A DNA stretch of 64,000 nt from Patagioenas fasciata (taxonomy: Eukaryota > Chordata > Aves > Columbiformes > Columbidae): assembly GCF_037038585.1 (NCBI RefSeq), contig NC_092522.1, positions 124,168,661 through 124,232,660 of the forward strand, in the 5' to 3' direction. A program made the position numbers and the translations under genes. Shown piece by piece: positions 1 through 10,512 of this stretch; within the stretch, counting starts at the first letter, position 1; every line of letters starts with the position of its first letter. The notes below the pieces were generated by a model. It saw only the letters and a program-made list of their open reading frames with translations, ran no database searches and had not been told where the DNA came from.

Positions 1-527
1 CCAACAAGTTGCTTCTCAAATTTAAGTGGAACCTCCTGTGTTCCAGTTTGTACCCGTTACCCCTTGTCCTGTCACTGGTTGTCATCCAGAAGAGCCTGGC
101 TCCATCCTCCTGACACTGCCCCTTTCCATACTGATCCCCATGAATGAGGTCACCCCTCAGTCTCCTCTTCTCCAAGGTAAAGAGCCCCAGCTCCCTCAGC
201 CTTTCCTCACACGGGAGATGCTTCACTCCCTTCAGCATCTTGGTGGCTGCGCTGGACTCTCTGCAGCAGTTCCCTGTCCTTCTGGAACTGAGGGGCCACA
301 ACTGGACACAAGATTCCAGGTGTGGTCTCCCCAGGGCAGAGCAGAGGGGCAGGAGAACCTCTCTGACCTACTGACCACCCCCTTCTAACCCACCCCAGGT
401 CCCATTGGCCTTCCTGGCCACAAGGGCCCAGTGCTGGCTCATGCTCACCCTGCTGTCCCCAGGACCTCCAGGTCCCTTTCCCCTACACTGCTCTCTAACA
501 GGTCATTCCCCAACTAGACTTACACCT
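1..527 (-). mobile_element. CR1 LINE 3' fragment (recent subfamily), cut by window edge
   Basis: Read on the minus strand this matches, almost base for base, the CR1 copies at 29989-30776, 34467-35103 and 35985-36708. It runs from the decayed C-terminal reverse-transcriptase-ORF region toward the 3' end, which lies left of the window. It sits in the intron just downstream of the SLC2A4RG-like exon at 623-875. Copies of this subfamily look very alike, so it is a comparatively young CR1. Confidence 0.9.
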
Positions 528-622
528 TACATCGGTAGAGCCCAAGGAGTTTTATTCCCCCCCAAAACCACCCACCAGAGCACACCTCGCCATCCAAGGA
601 CACCAAGAACCTCCTCACGTAC

Positions 623-865
623 CTGCTGCCCGGCGTGGAGCTGCTGGCAGCCGGGGCTGGGGAACCGGGGCGCAGGGCCGCTCTCCTCCGCTGGCAGCAC
701 ACAGGATCCATCATCTCGCGGTGCAGACGCCCGGCCGAGGTCAGCGGTGGGCAAGCCGGGGATCTGGGTGGCCACCAGCACCCCCTCGGCCAAGGCGGCG
801 GGGGCAGAGACGCGGGTGCCGAGCAGGGAGCGCTTCCCCAGCCGCCTGGACAGCACGCTCGCCAT
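623..865 (-). CDS. SLC2A4RG: First coding exon of a ZNF395/SLC2A4RG-family zinc-finger transcription factor (partial gene)
   Basis: This exon encodes the N-terminal 81 residues, starting MASVLSRRLGKRSLLG and ending LHAGQQ in phase 0. Seen: a polypyrimidine acceptor (TTCTGTTCCGCAG) before base 875, ten untranslated bases, the ATG at 865, and a consensus donor (CAGCAG/GTACGT) after 623. The start matches the N-terminus I recall for ZNF395. In that family the next segment is the PGQ-KVYVWY block, which fits an exon ending in AGQQ. Family members are nuclear C2H2 factors; SLC2A4RG (GEF/HDBP1) binds the GLUT4 gene promoter. The zinc finger and the basic C-terminal KKCRKVYG block would lie left of the window. 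SLC2A4RG is preferred over ZNF395 because the LIME1-like gene follows in the human order. ZNF395 remains the main alternative. Confidence 0.78.
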
Positions 866-875
866 CTCGGACACG
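866..875 (-). other. SLC2A4RG: 5'UTR part of the SLC2A4RG-like exon
   Basis: Ten bases lie between the splice acceptor and the ATG. They imply that transcription starts in a separate upstream non-coding exon, which fits the CpG island near 6 kb. Confidence 0.65.
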
Positions 876-3800
876 CTGCGGAACAGAAACATCATCAAGT
901 CCAACAGTTCACCCAACAAACTGATATCAAAGTTTATTTCCAATTCCTCCCAAACCTCCTTTTTATTTTTCACTCCAACTTCTGCCATGAGTAACTTCCA
1001 GTGTGAAATTATTAACTTCTCTTTTCACTGAAAGGCTCTTTTTCCCCAATAATTTTCCATCTTTTGTTAGGAAGACTGATGAGCCAATGACGGAAGTGAA
1101 AATGCTTATTCTTCTTCAATTATTAGCAGGAAAATTATTTCATCGATAGTATGAAGCAAGGTGAGATAAAAGGACTGAAGTTAGCTATTCAATAAGAGAT
1201 TTAGGCATCCTCGGGAAGACTGGGAGACATTGGAGCTTTAATTCACAGCAACAACATGAAATCCTTCATTCACCTGCTGCCTCATCGCACTAATTCCTAA
1301 TAAAGGAATTGGATCTGATTAACAACTTGAGAAAATACTGAGGTATACAGTCAGATCATCGCAAGCAATCACCCAGCACCTACACCGCATTAATCTCCAG
1401 TGCAGGATGGTGACGTCCAACCTGTGTCCTTCCCCCACGGCCACCCTGGGAGCCGAGACAGCAGCTCCCAGACACTGAGACCCTTGGGGACATGGGGACA
1501 GCGATGAGCCCGAGCTCCCCAAACCCTGTAGCTCTTGCATTTTACAGTCACTTCTAAATCCCTCTGTGATAAAACAGAGACGAGCCAGCACAAAGGGAAC
1601 CCTGCAGACGCAGCCGGGACAGCCCTTGGAGCCCAAATCCCCTCCCCGAGCTGCCACCGTGGCTCTTTGTGCCTGTCACTTCAAGTCCTGCGGTCAGCGC
1701 TCGGCAACCTCGACCTCCAGACTTGGTCAACCTGCAACTCCCCTGCGCACACCCTGGTATGAAAAGCCTGTGGTGGTGAAAGCCAGCACCCCTTCTAAGC
1801 CACAGCCCAGTGCTCCCCATTTCGGGAGCTCTTGTGCTTTTGGGGGAGGTTTCTCCGAGCTTGCAGCTCATGCCCAGCCCTCCCGGGGTCGGTGTGGCAA
1901 CAAAACCAGAGCATCCCCATACCCTGCTTTGTTAGAAAAGCAAAAAATCGGAGCATTTTTACCCTAAACTGTTTCTACCTATTATATTTTTGCCACCCAA
2001 ATAGCTCCCCTTTCCTCTGACATGAGTTCTCCTTGTGTTGGTGTAGCTCTGCTAGCAAAGCCGATCCTGGAGCAGCTTGTCTGCCTCATTTCTTTGGGTT
2101 TGTCCGTTTTATTGCTGTTTTAAAAGAAACAAGTGCTTTTATAGGTTTCCTTAAAAGCAAGGGACACCCAGGCATGGGGACAGAGATAACATCCCACGGT
2201 TCCAGCAGCACATGCTGCCCTCCTCTTTCCTTCTGCGAGGAGCACGGGAAGCGAGGATGCACATCACAGTGAGGCCGAAGGCTGATGGGGTTTGGGAGGA
2301 GGGAGAGGAGGCAAGAGGTTTGGTGCAGCCCTGTGGTGCACCAAAAAAGCCACGTGCTGTCACACCACCAATGTATCTGTCACCTTGCCCAGGCTTGTCA
2401 GCGAGCGTCACCCAGCAAGCCGGGGGTCGCGGGGGCTGGTTGGGTGTTGCTTGGGTGTTTGGGGCATAACTTGGGCAACGGAGTCCAAGTTCAAGGAGGT
2501 GCTGCTTGTGCAAGAGGGAGGATTAACCCTGAGCCACGGGGCGCTTGCACCCAGACCCTCCCCTCCTCACCATAAGATATTCAGTTCCCCATCATGAATT
2601 GGCGTCATTTTAATGGCAAATCCAACATTTTTTTGCACATCTGATTTACACAGCGCTGTTTTGCACGCTATCTCAGACGAGAAAAGCTTCCCAAGGAAGG
2701 AAAGGGGAGCTCGCCACTCCTCTCGACCTCCGGCTATCCCGGGAAGGGTTACTCCAAACCGCGTCCCGCTTCAAAGGACACTCAAGATTTACGAGCGGTT
2801 TTATGAATAACCGTGCGTGCTCCGCTTGCTTTGCCCTCCCCGAGTAGAAAATTAACAGCTATTTAGGAGTCATAAAAAACAGAGGAGGAAGAGCAGGACA
2901 GGGTGCGAAATGGATAGAGGTGTGTGCCGGGGACAGCACCTCACGCCAGGGCCGCCTGTTCGGCAGCGCTCGGGGACTTCGCCGCTGTCACTGGGATCAA
3001 AGGGGCCACGGTGGTGACCGAGCAAGAGCCATTCCCCGTTCCCCTGCTCCTCTCCCATCTCACCCTGCCTAAGGAACACATCGGACTTTGTAGCATCCAG
3101 GGATCACCAGGGGCGTTTCAGATAACGTTGTTTTTTCTGCCGTGCAACAGGTTTTCTGATGAACACCAGTGAGCTGGTTAAGCAGTTCTGCTCCCAAATC
3201 TCCTGTACACCCGGATGGGACTGCAGGAATTAACCACCCGACCAGTGTTTCCTCCAGCATCACCTTAAACCCTTGCTCTCAGATACCCTGAGCACTGGGA
3301 TTTGGGAACTGGCCCTCCAAGGGCTCGAGGAGCCGATGTGGCGACGTCTGTGCTGCCACCGCGTAGATGATGGTGCCAAATCCCTGCACGCTGGTTCCAA
3401 CGCAGCGCCAGGTGCGGGGAGGGCAGTGCCGACGGTGGGAAGCTGCTTTTCATTTCCTTCAGGGTTTCGTTTCACCTTCCCTTTCCTTCCCGGGGTGGGG
3501 AGCGGGAAGGAGGAGATAGGCACCATCACAACCAAGGGAAGGAAAACCCTCCCCAAAAGCCAGTTTTTGGAGCCACATCTGCTTCCAGCAGACCTTTGAA
3601 TGCCAGATCCCACCTGGGCGCTCAGCCCACAGCCGAGGGTGACAAGCCAAAATCCTTCACCCCACCATGCCCCCAAAACACAAAGCGAAGAAGAGGAGCA
3701 AGAGCCGGGAGGGCGACAGCGGCGCAGGCGGAGCCGGGAGGCCACGCTGCCGCCGGAGCCCTCCCAGCTGTTCGCAATCACGCGCCGCAGGGGTCAGACC

Positions 3801-4860
3801 CGGCACAGATCCCAAATTATTTCTTGCTTCAATGCCGGGAGTGTATTTTAGACGGTGGGGTTTTTTTTTTCCAGCTCTCGCCGGGGAAAAACGTCAGCCC
3901 TTGTGCCTACCGGCGTCGCTGCCGCCCGCGGCTGAGCCAAGCGCGGGGGGAGGTTTGGGGTTTGGTAAGGGAGGGACGCGGTGTTTAGCGAAGGTCGGGG
4001 GGCACCGCGGCGCTCACCCCGGGGTTTGCCGGGAGAAAGAACGGTAACTCCCGCACAAACCAGGGCCGCCACCACAACCCCCCTGCCCAGATAATGCGCA
4101 GTTACAGCACACGCTGGGTTTTTCCCCTCATATTTTTTTAGGAATAAATGCTGGTAGGTTCCCTCAAATCCAGCCCAACTGCTGCCGCACACCACCATGC
4201 AACCCGCACCATGAAGTCCACGCTGTAAGAGACGCTAAATGCCGCAATGACTGATGATGAACCTCAGCTTTTCATCTTCTCTCCCAGCCTGTGGTTTCCA
4301 AAAAAGCTCCTTCTCAACCCAAACCGTCCCAAAGCGCTTTACAAACCCCACTCCAGCCCCATGCCTGTCAGCACACGTGACCGGGAAACAAGATATCCGC
4401 ACCGCACGGAGCGTTCTGCGAAGTTTGGGAGACAAGGATCTACCGACCCCGAGACGGAGCCAAACCCACCCGTGACCTAACACAGCCAATAATACAAAAC
4501 GGGCGCTTTCCCAAAGAGTTTCCCCCTCGTCCCGCCCCAGCGCTCGCCGCTTGGGTTGTGCCGGCAGACGTGTCACCGCGGGGCTGCACCAAAAAGGGCT
4601 CCCTGACCCTCGCCCACGCCAGCGCTTTTGGAATATGCCCGCCTGCCTAAAGACGCATTTTCCGGCGCAGGCGGGAAGGCCGGCGCGGCCAGAACGACGT
4701 CCCCGGGCACCCGCGGGCCGGTGCGCACCGGCGGCGAGGGCGGCCAGAAAGGAAAGGGCGGGAGTTTTGGTGCTTTCTGGGAGCGGTGCCAACCGAGCGT
4801 GACTCGAAGCCGTCATTCGGGTACCGGGAGAAGCGTGCGGCAGGTGACAGGGCGCACAGG
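876..4860 (-). other. First intron of the SLC2A4RG-like gene, mostly unique sequence
   Basis: About 4 kb with no CR1 copy or exon that I can defend. Scattered GC-rich patches occur (3600-4080, 4500-4760). Open frames here lack flanking splice sites and family likeness. Confidence 0.5.
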
Positions 4861-5720
4861 GCACACACGTGTGCATGTGTGCGTGCACACACGTGTGCAG
4901 GGCACGTGGGGAAGATGCGTGTGCCAGAGCCTGCAGTGCAGGGTGGCAGTGGGCAGGGCATGTGTGTGCGGGGCGGGGGACACACACGGGAGGGGACACA
5001 CACACACACATATATATGTGTATATATATATGCACAAGTCGAGGGGCGGAGCATGCACCGGGCACAGGCCCCGGTTGGGTGGGACATGCACGGGAAGGAC
5101 GCGGGGGGGGGGGAGCGAGAGTTGCAATGGAGGGGGTGCATGCAGCGGGCAGGCGGGGGGTGTGGCACCCACCGGGGGGGTGTGCAACGGGGGAACGGGT
5201 CCACCGGGCAAGAGGCGGGGCGTGCATAGGGGCGGGGGTGCACAGGATCGGGGGGGTTGTACACAGGGTTAGGGGTGCATACACCGGGCAAGGGCCATAC
5301 ACCAGGGAGGGGGGTGCATTGGAGGAGTGGGTGCACTGGACAAGGGCGGGGTGCACAGGGTTGGGGGGTGCACCGGGCAATGGGGGGGGCGTGCACAGGG
5401 TTTGGGGTGCATACACTGGGTAAGGGCCATACACCGGGGGGGGAGTTGTGCACTGGGGAGGGGGGGGGGGGGCGTATACATCGGGCAAGGGCCATGCACC
5501 GGGATGGGGGGGGGGGGCGTATACACCGAGCATGGGGCATGCACCGGGTAGGGGTGCACAGGGGCGGGGGGGCGTATACACCGGACAAGGGCCATGCACT
5601 GGGGAGGAGGGAGTCGTATACCTTGAGCAAGAGGCATGCACCGGGGTAGGGGTGCACCGGGCAAGGGGGGGGGTCGTATACACCGAGCAAGGGGCATGCA
5701 CCGGGTGGGGGGCGCACGCC
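4860..5720. repeat. GT/CA-rich repeat followed by a G-rich minisatellite
   Basis: An alternating GTGTGC/CACACG stretch leads into (CA)n and a TATATG run at about 4981-5033. From about 5040 to 5715 a variable G-rich minisatellite follows, built around CACCGGGCAAGGGCCAT with G-runs of up to a dozen. It lies in the first intron of the SLC2A4RG-like gene and produces long spurious open frames on both strands. Confidence 0.85.
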
Positions 5721-5895
5721 CCGTGCAGAAGGGCGGGCCCCCAGCAGGCAGGCCCCGCTGGGCGAGCGGGCAGGACTCGGGGGAGCGGATACGCGCCGCG
5801 GGGGACGGCAGAGAAAGGGGCTGGGGAAGGGGGGTGCAGAGCCGGCTGTACCCCCGGAGGGTCGGGTTGTGGAGCGGGCCCGGCTCGGCGCTTAC

Positions 5896-6062
5896 CTCCG
5901 GCGCGGCTCCCGCCTTCCCCCGCCCTCCTCCCCCGCCGACAGCTTGTTTTGAAATCCCCGTCCCCGCCGCCCGGCTCACGTACGCGGCGGCCCCGGGCTG
6001 GAACCCGCCGGGCGGGGCGGGGAGGAGCCGGGGCCGGGGGGGCGCGGCCGGGCCGGGCGGGA
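5896..6062 (-). other. Candidate non-coding first exon B of the SLC2A4RG-like gene
   Basis: GC-rich segment ending in GCCGGAG/GTAAGC on the minus strand. It starts roughly 30 bases after an AT-rich TATA-like block. It could be an alternative first exon used instead of exon A. The 5' limit is inferred. Confidence 0.4.
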
Positions 6063-6196
6063 ACCGCTCCCGCGCGCGCGGGTTTTTTATCTTTATTATA
6101 TTTTGGCTTTTTTTCCACCCCCCCTTTTTTTTCTAATTACTCCCCCCATGGAGGAAGCGCTGCCCTACTTGGGGGCACCGCCGCCCCGCTACTCAC

Positions 6197-6260
6197 AGCG
6201 TCCGGGTAGCCCCGCTCCGCTCTTCGCCGCCGGCCGGGTTAAAGCTCCCGGGGCCGGGCT
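6197..6260 (-). other. Candidate non-coding first exon A of the SLC2A4RG-like gene
   Basis: Ends in GACGCT/GTGAGT on the minus strand, about 100 bases downstream of the TTTAAA element. The 5' limit is a guess. The first ATG downstream lies past the donor, in line with a UTR exon. Confidence 0.4.
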
Positions 6261-6599
6261 GGTGTAAACAACCTCCCCACATGCTCGGCCCCTTCCTCCG
6301 CATTGGCTCCGCCGCTCCCTTTAAATGCACGCCCCCGCCAGCCCGGCCCGGGGGATCCCGCCGCTCCCCGCGGGGGGAAGGAAGGCGGGAGGGCGGGGGA
6401 AGCGCTCCGGTTCTTTGCGGTTCGTTCCCGGTGCTTCCCCTCCGAGCGGGCGGCGGCCCCGCGGTTCCCCCCCCGCTCTCCCCGGGCTCCCGCAGCCCCC
6501 CGGGCTCCGCTGTTTACCCAAGCGCCGGGCGGGGGGAGGCCAGGCGTGGCGGCTGGCGGCGCTCCCGCTGCTTCCTTCTTGCTTACTAAGCTGGATTGG

Positions 6600-7925
6600 C
6601 CTGAAAAGCGCTTTTTTTTTTTAAATTTTTAAAGTTTTGGCCATTGGGGCTTTTTTGCCTCCGCAGGGCCGGGGGTCCCCTCGCTCCCCAGCACCGTCAC
6701 CCTGCTGTCGTTGTCCCCCCACCAATGCACAGACACCCTAACGGGCCCAACTGCTGGTTTATCTTAATTTCGAGGGGACACCGCAGTGACCCCGATCCAA
6801 GTTTCCGCCACAGCGCAGCCACACGCAAACCTCGAAGGTTTTTCTGCTGCCACGGTCTCGTCAACCCTGTTCGGCAGTAAGGAGAAAATAACACCAGTGA
6901 TGCTCCTCTCAGGTTTTAGTTTGGTTTTGGGCACTGGATTCCCCCCTCAAACCTTTGCCTTCTGTGTTCCCCGTGGCAAAAATTCCCACTTTTGCTGCTT
7001 GTACCATTATGGCAAAGTACAAAATACATTTGGGCTTTATGCAGGATCCCCCCAAATACCAAACACCAATTCTTACCCCCCAGGATAATTCAGCAGATAA
7101 GGATTATTCAGTATCAAAAATAAAATTGAACTAAATCAGTGAGGGGGAAAAAAAGGAATAAGCCAAGACCCTGGCTTGGTTTTTAATGCTGAAAAGCTTA
7201 TTATTATTGTTTTAAAGCTGCAGCTGTGTGAACATAAGTGGGTCTTGGAGGACTCTTGATCCCAGGTGTTTTTTATGCCTGGGGTGTGTCTTGGGACACC
7301 CCAAGGGAAACCTCCCTGGGGGTCACACCGTGCCCTCCAAGCCCGGTTTGTCTGGCAGGGCCCGTGGTTTAATTTCTAATTTGAGGGGAGAAGATAATAA
7401 AAAGCACGCTAACCCTTCCTGCTGTCAAAAGGGCCACTCACTACCAGCTCGGCCGGGCAATCACCTTTAAAACCTCGCTACAGGTGAAGCGATTTGTTTG
7501 AATGTCTGTCAGGTAGCAGAGACAAACACTGGGCCCATTGCCAGCTTAAAAAACCAAAGTGTATTTTTACCATCAACTAATGTAGACCAGGCAAGGATGG
7601 GATTTGACGATAGTTGTTCAAAGTAAATTGTTGGGATGGGAAGGGGTTATCATCCACTCGTATAAAAATTGAAACCTGCCTTGTCTGCATGATGTCTCCA
7701 ATATCTTTTAACAGTGTGTAGAGATGTATTTTGTTCAGTAAAAATAAAGCACTTTCTCCAAAGCACCCAAAGAGGAGACAAAATGTCCTTTTCAGCACTG
7801 GTTGTGCACCTACGTTTCCTCCCAAAGTCCTCAGGTGTGGATTTCCAAGTCACCTCAATACCTGTTGAGATGAAAAGTGAATTAATACACATGCAGACGA
7901 GGGCAGGTGCCTACGAAAGCTCTCG
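6600..7925. other. Unique intergenic sequence
   Basis: Mixed-composition sequence with short homopolymers and no repeat or exon I recognise. It lies upstream of the SLC2A4RG-like promoter. Confidence 0.4.
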
Positions 7926-7929
7926 CCTT

Positions 7930-8289
7930 AACATCTCATCTCCTGCCATGGCTGCTCCTCATGTCCCCATGGCCACCCCTCATGTCCCCATGGCCGCTCC
8001 TCATGTCCTCATGGCCCCCCCTCATCTTCTGCTATGTCTGCTCCTCTCCTGACCCCATGGCCACCCCTCATCTCCTGCCATGGCTGCTCCTCACGTCCCC
8101 ATGGCCACCCCTCATCTCCTGCTGTGGCTGCTCCTCTCCTGACCCCATGGCCACCCCTCATGTCCTGCCATGTCTGCTCCTCACGTCCCCATGGCCACCC
8201 CTCATGTCCTGCCATGGCTGCTCCTCGTGTCCCCATGGCCACCCCTCATGTCCCCATGGCCACCCCTCATCTCCTCTCATGATCTCACA
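7930..8289. repeat. CCATGGCC minisatellite, left half
   Basis: Tandem variants of CCATGGCCACCCCTCATCTC and CCATGGCTGCTCCTCATGTC. The same unit resumes at about 8885. The two halves were one array before a CR1 copy, later carrying an LTR, landed in it. Confidence 0.85.
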
Positions 8290-8330
8290 AGTCGCCATCC
8301 CTGGAGAGGTTTAAAAGACACATAGATAAG
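8290..8330 (+). mobile_element. CR1 LINE 3' fragment, 5' part (split by an LTR)
   Basis: Matches the CR1 3' region (GCCATCCCTGGAGAGG, then TTTAAAAG). Its continuation is at 8785-8880, so the LTR at 8331-8784 inserted inside it. Confidence 0.75.
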
Positions 8331-8784
8331 TGAAGAGAAGCTGCTAAATGAATGTACACTGTGATTACGTTATCAAAGCCGTACCATCATTAACCAGCTG
8401 ACATGACAAACGTTTTCTGGTCACCTGCAAAACGAGGGGATGCTCTTCAAGTTTTAGATCCTTCTGTGTGACAAGAGGAGACAGAAGACTGAGTGAGACA
8501 TTGTTGAGAAGCAGAGTACTTATTTTATATTTAACTAATAATTAATAGACGCATTGTAAGTAAGAAATGAAACAATTATAACTAACATCGTCAATTATTT
8601 CTCAGTATGGATGTCACAATTTTCAAAAATTGTAATGCATATGTAATAATTATGTGAACATAAGCAACGCGAGAGCATCCAGTCTTCGGAGAACTTATGG
8701 ACGATGGTCCCTAATATTGATAAAGTGAAGAATGCCAATTAACAGTATAATTGACTCTGCTGTTCAGTTTATTTCTTCGTTTCA
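8331..8784 (+). mobile_element. Solo LTR of an endogenous retrovirus, copy 1
   Basis: A 454-bp element with TG...CA ends, flanked by a 4-5 bp target duplication (TAAG/TGAG). Related copies lie at 10087-10512 and 56492-57161 in the opposite orientation. A TATA-like ATATAAG-type block and an AATAAA-type signal sit in the order expected for U3 and R in this orientation. No internal retroviral region is attached, so it is a solo LTR fossil. The 4-5 bp duplication does not settle the retroviral class. It is younger than the CR1 it interrupts. Confidence 0.72.
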
Positions 8785-8882
8785 TGAGGTTCTCGGGGAC
8801 TTGGGGCAGTGCCAGGGCTGGGTTAACGCTTGGACTCGATGATCTTAAGGGTCTTTTCCAACCAAAATGATCCTGCGATTCC
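8785..8882 (+). mobile_element. CR1 LINE 3' fragment, 3' part (split by an LTR)
   Basis: Resumes the CR1 3' end (TGAGGTTCTC, then TTGGACTCGATGATCTTAAG) and finishes in the usual CCAACCAAAATGATCC-type tail. Confidence 0.85.
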
Positions 8883-8884
8883 AT

Positions 8885-9362
8885 CTCCCCTCATGGCTGC
8901 CCTTCACCTCCCCTCAAGGACGCTGCCCCTCGTCCCCCCCACACCAGCCCCTTACACCCCACGGCCATCACGTCTCATCCCCCCATGGCCACCCCTCACT
9001 CCCATGGTCACCCCTCATTAACTCCCCCCATGGCTGCCCCTCACTCCCATGGTCACCCCTCACTAACTGCCCCCATGGCCGCCCCTCACTCCCATGGTCA
9101 CCCCTCATCTCCCCTCATTAACTCCCCCCCATGGCCGCCTCTCACTCCCTGTGGTCAGCCCTCATCTCCCCTCATTAACTCCACCCATGGCCGCCCCTCA
9201 CTCCTATGGTCGCCCCTCATCTCCCCTCATGGCCACTCCTCACTCCCCATGGTCACCCCTCACTATCTCCATGCATGGCCGCCCCTCGCTCCTATGGTCG
9301 CCCCTCATCTCCCCTCATGATCTCCCCACATGGCCGCCCCTCACTCCCATGGTCACCCCTCT
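8885..9362. repeat. CCATGGCC minisatellite, right half
   Basis: Tandem variants of CCATGGCCGCCCCTCACTCC and CATGGTCACCCCTCAT, the same family as 7930-8289. It abuts the CpG island at 9.4 kb. Confidence 0.85.
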
Positions 9363-9369
9363 TCTCCCC

Positions 9370-10030
9370 CCGCTTCCCGCCGTGACGTCCCCTCCGCTTC
9401 CCGCCTCCCGGCGCTGGCGGGAACGGCGCGTGCCCTCCCCGCCCCCCCGCGCGCCCTGACTACGTGCAGTTCCCCACGTGGCGGCCGCGCGCGCCCCCCG
9501 GCCAGGGAACAGCGCGCCCGGCACGTTCGCGCCCCCGTCCGGGGGGAGGGGGAGCGGCCCACCAATCGGCGGGCGGCAGAGCGAGCCGGAAGGGACCAAT
9601 GACGTGAGGCGGTGCCGCGCGGTGGCCAATAGCGAGGGCCGTGGCGCGGGACGTCCCGCCCCCTCGGTGCCCCTAGCGGCGCTGCGGCCGGAGCGCGGCG
9701 CCAGTTCCGAGCGGCTGTGGCGGCGGGGGAGTGGCGCTCCCGCCTCCCCCGGCCCCGGCGGGGGCTGTGCCAGCAGCTGGCCCCGTTCCCGGCACCCGCT
9801 GCGGGTTGTGGCTCCGCGCCGGCGACCCTCCTTCCCTCCCTCCCTCCCTCCGTCCGCCGGTCAACCAGGCCGCACCGCCACAGCTGGGGGCGGAGGCCCC
9901 GCTCGGGCCCGGTCCGACCGCCGGCCCCGAGGAGCCGGGAGGGCCCGGGGTGCTCATCTCCCGCGCCCCGCCCGGGACTGTGTGAGGCGCTGAGGGAGGG
10001 GGAGCTCTGCCCTCAGACCCGCGGGTGGCG
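9370..10030 (+). promoter_or_regulatory. CpG island with three evenly spaced CCAAT boxes; orphan promoter
   Basis: Dense CpG, TATA-less. CCAAT boxes lie at 9562, 9596 and 9626, all in plus orientation and 30-34 bp apart. The second overlaps a CRE-like TGACGTGA, another TGACGTCC lies near 9383, and an E-box (CACGTG) near 9476. This looks like an NF-Y-driven promoter firing rightward from about 9700. No ATG occurs between 9700 and about 10190, so the first exon would be untranslated. I find no convincing plus-strand exon downstream. A lncRNA or a distal alternative promoter are the options. Confidence 0.55.
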
Positions 10031-10086
10031 AGGGCTGCTCTTCGGAGGGGAACGGCCCAAAACCGGGGAAGTAGAGGCAGTGGCTC

Positions 10087-10512
10087 CGAAACGAAGAAAT
10101 AAACTGAACAGCGGAGTCAGTTACACTGTTAAGCGGCATTATTTATTTTATCAATACTGGGGACCATCCTCCATAAGTGCTGCAAAGACTGGATGCTGTT
10201 GTGTTGCTTATATTCACATAATTATAATGTATGCGTTACCATTTTTGAAAATTTTGACATGCATCTATACTAAGGAATAACTGGTGATGTTGGTTATAAT
10301 TGTTTAGTTTCTTACCTGCAATACATCTATTGAATATAAACTAAGCACTCTGCCAAACGATGTATCACTTCATCTTCTGTCTCCTCATGCTGAAGAATCT
10401 AAACCTTGAAAAACATCCCCTCGTTTTGCAGGTGGTCAGAAAGTGTTGGTCATGATGGGTACGTCTTTTATAACTTAATCATAGTCTACGTTTATTTAGC
10501 AGCTTCAGCTCA
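10087..10512 (-). mobile_element. Solo LTR of an endogenous retrovirus, copy 2
   Basis: A 426-bp copy of the element at 8331-8784 in opposite orientation, bounded by a 5-bp near-duplication (GGCTC/AGCTC). It directly adjoins the CpG island at 9.4-10.0 kb. A consensus splice-donor-like GCAG/GTAAGA lies inside it in LTR orientation (about 10313). Fossil; no internal region attached. Confidence 0.72.

Larger units (their letters stand above)
5730..6560 (-). promoter_or_regulatory. SLC2A4RG: CpG island promoter of the SLC2A4RG-like gene
   Basis: Dense CpG with GC boxes. On the minus strand there are a GGGGGCGTG box, a TTTAAA element (about 6320) and a CCAAT box (about 6304), followed by a consensus donor (GCT/GTGAGT) after base 6197. 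A second minus-strand core (TATAATAAA-like sequence, about 6085-6105) precedes another consensus donor (GGAG/GTAAGC) after base 5896. The simplest reading is one promoter region with two alternative non-coding first exons splicing to the exon at 875. Start sites are inferred. Confidence 0.6.

Noticed and set aside
623-875. Calling this exon ZNF395
   Set aside because: The N-terminus fits ZNF395 as well, but the neighbouring LIME1-like gene in the human order favours SLC2A4RG; kept as the alternative.
4235-6118. 627-codon minus-strand open frame
   Set aside because: Starts without an ATG, runs through the G-rich minisatellite and CpG island, and encodes repeat-driven Pro/Cys/His text. It crosses a good splice donor.
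8331-8784. DNA transposon (MITE) reading of the LTR element because its ends are weakly inverted
   Set aside because: TG...CA ends, 4-5 bp target duplications, and a TATA-like block followed by AATAAA fit a solo LTR better; the terminal inverted match is only about 8 of 10 bases.
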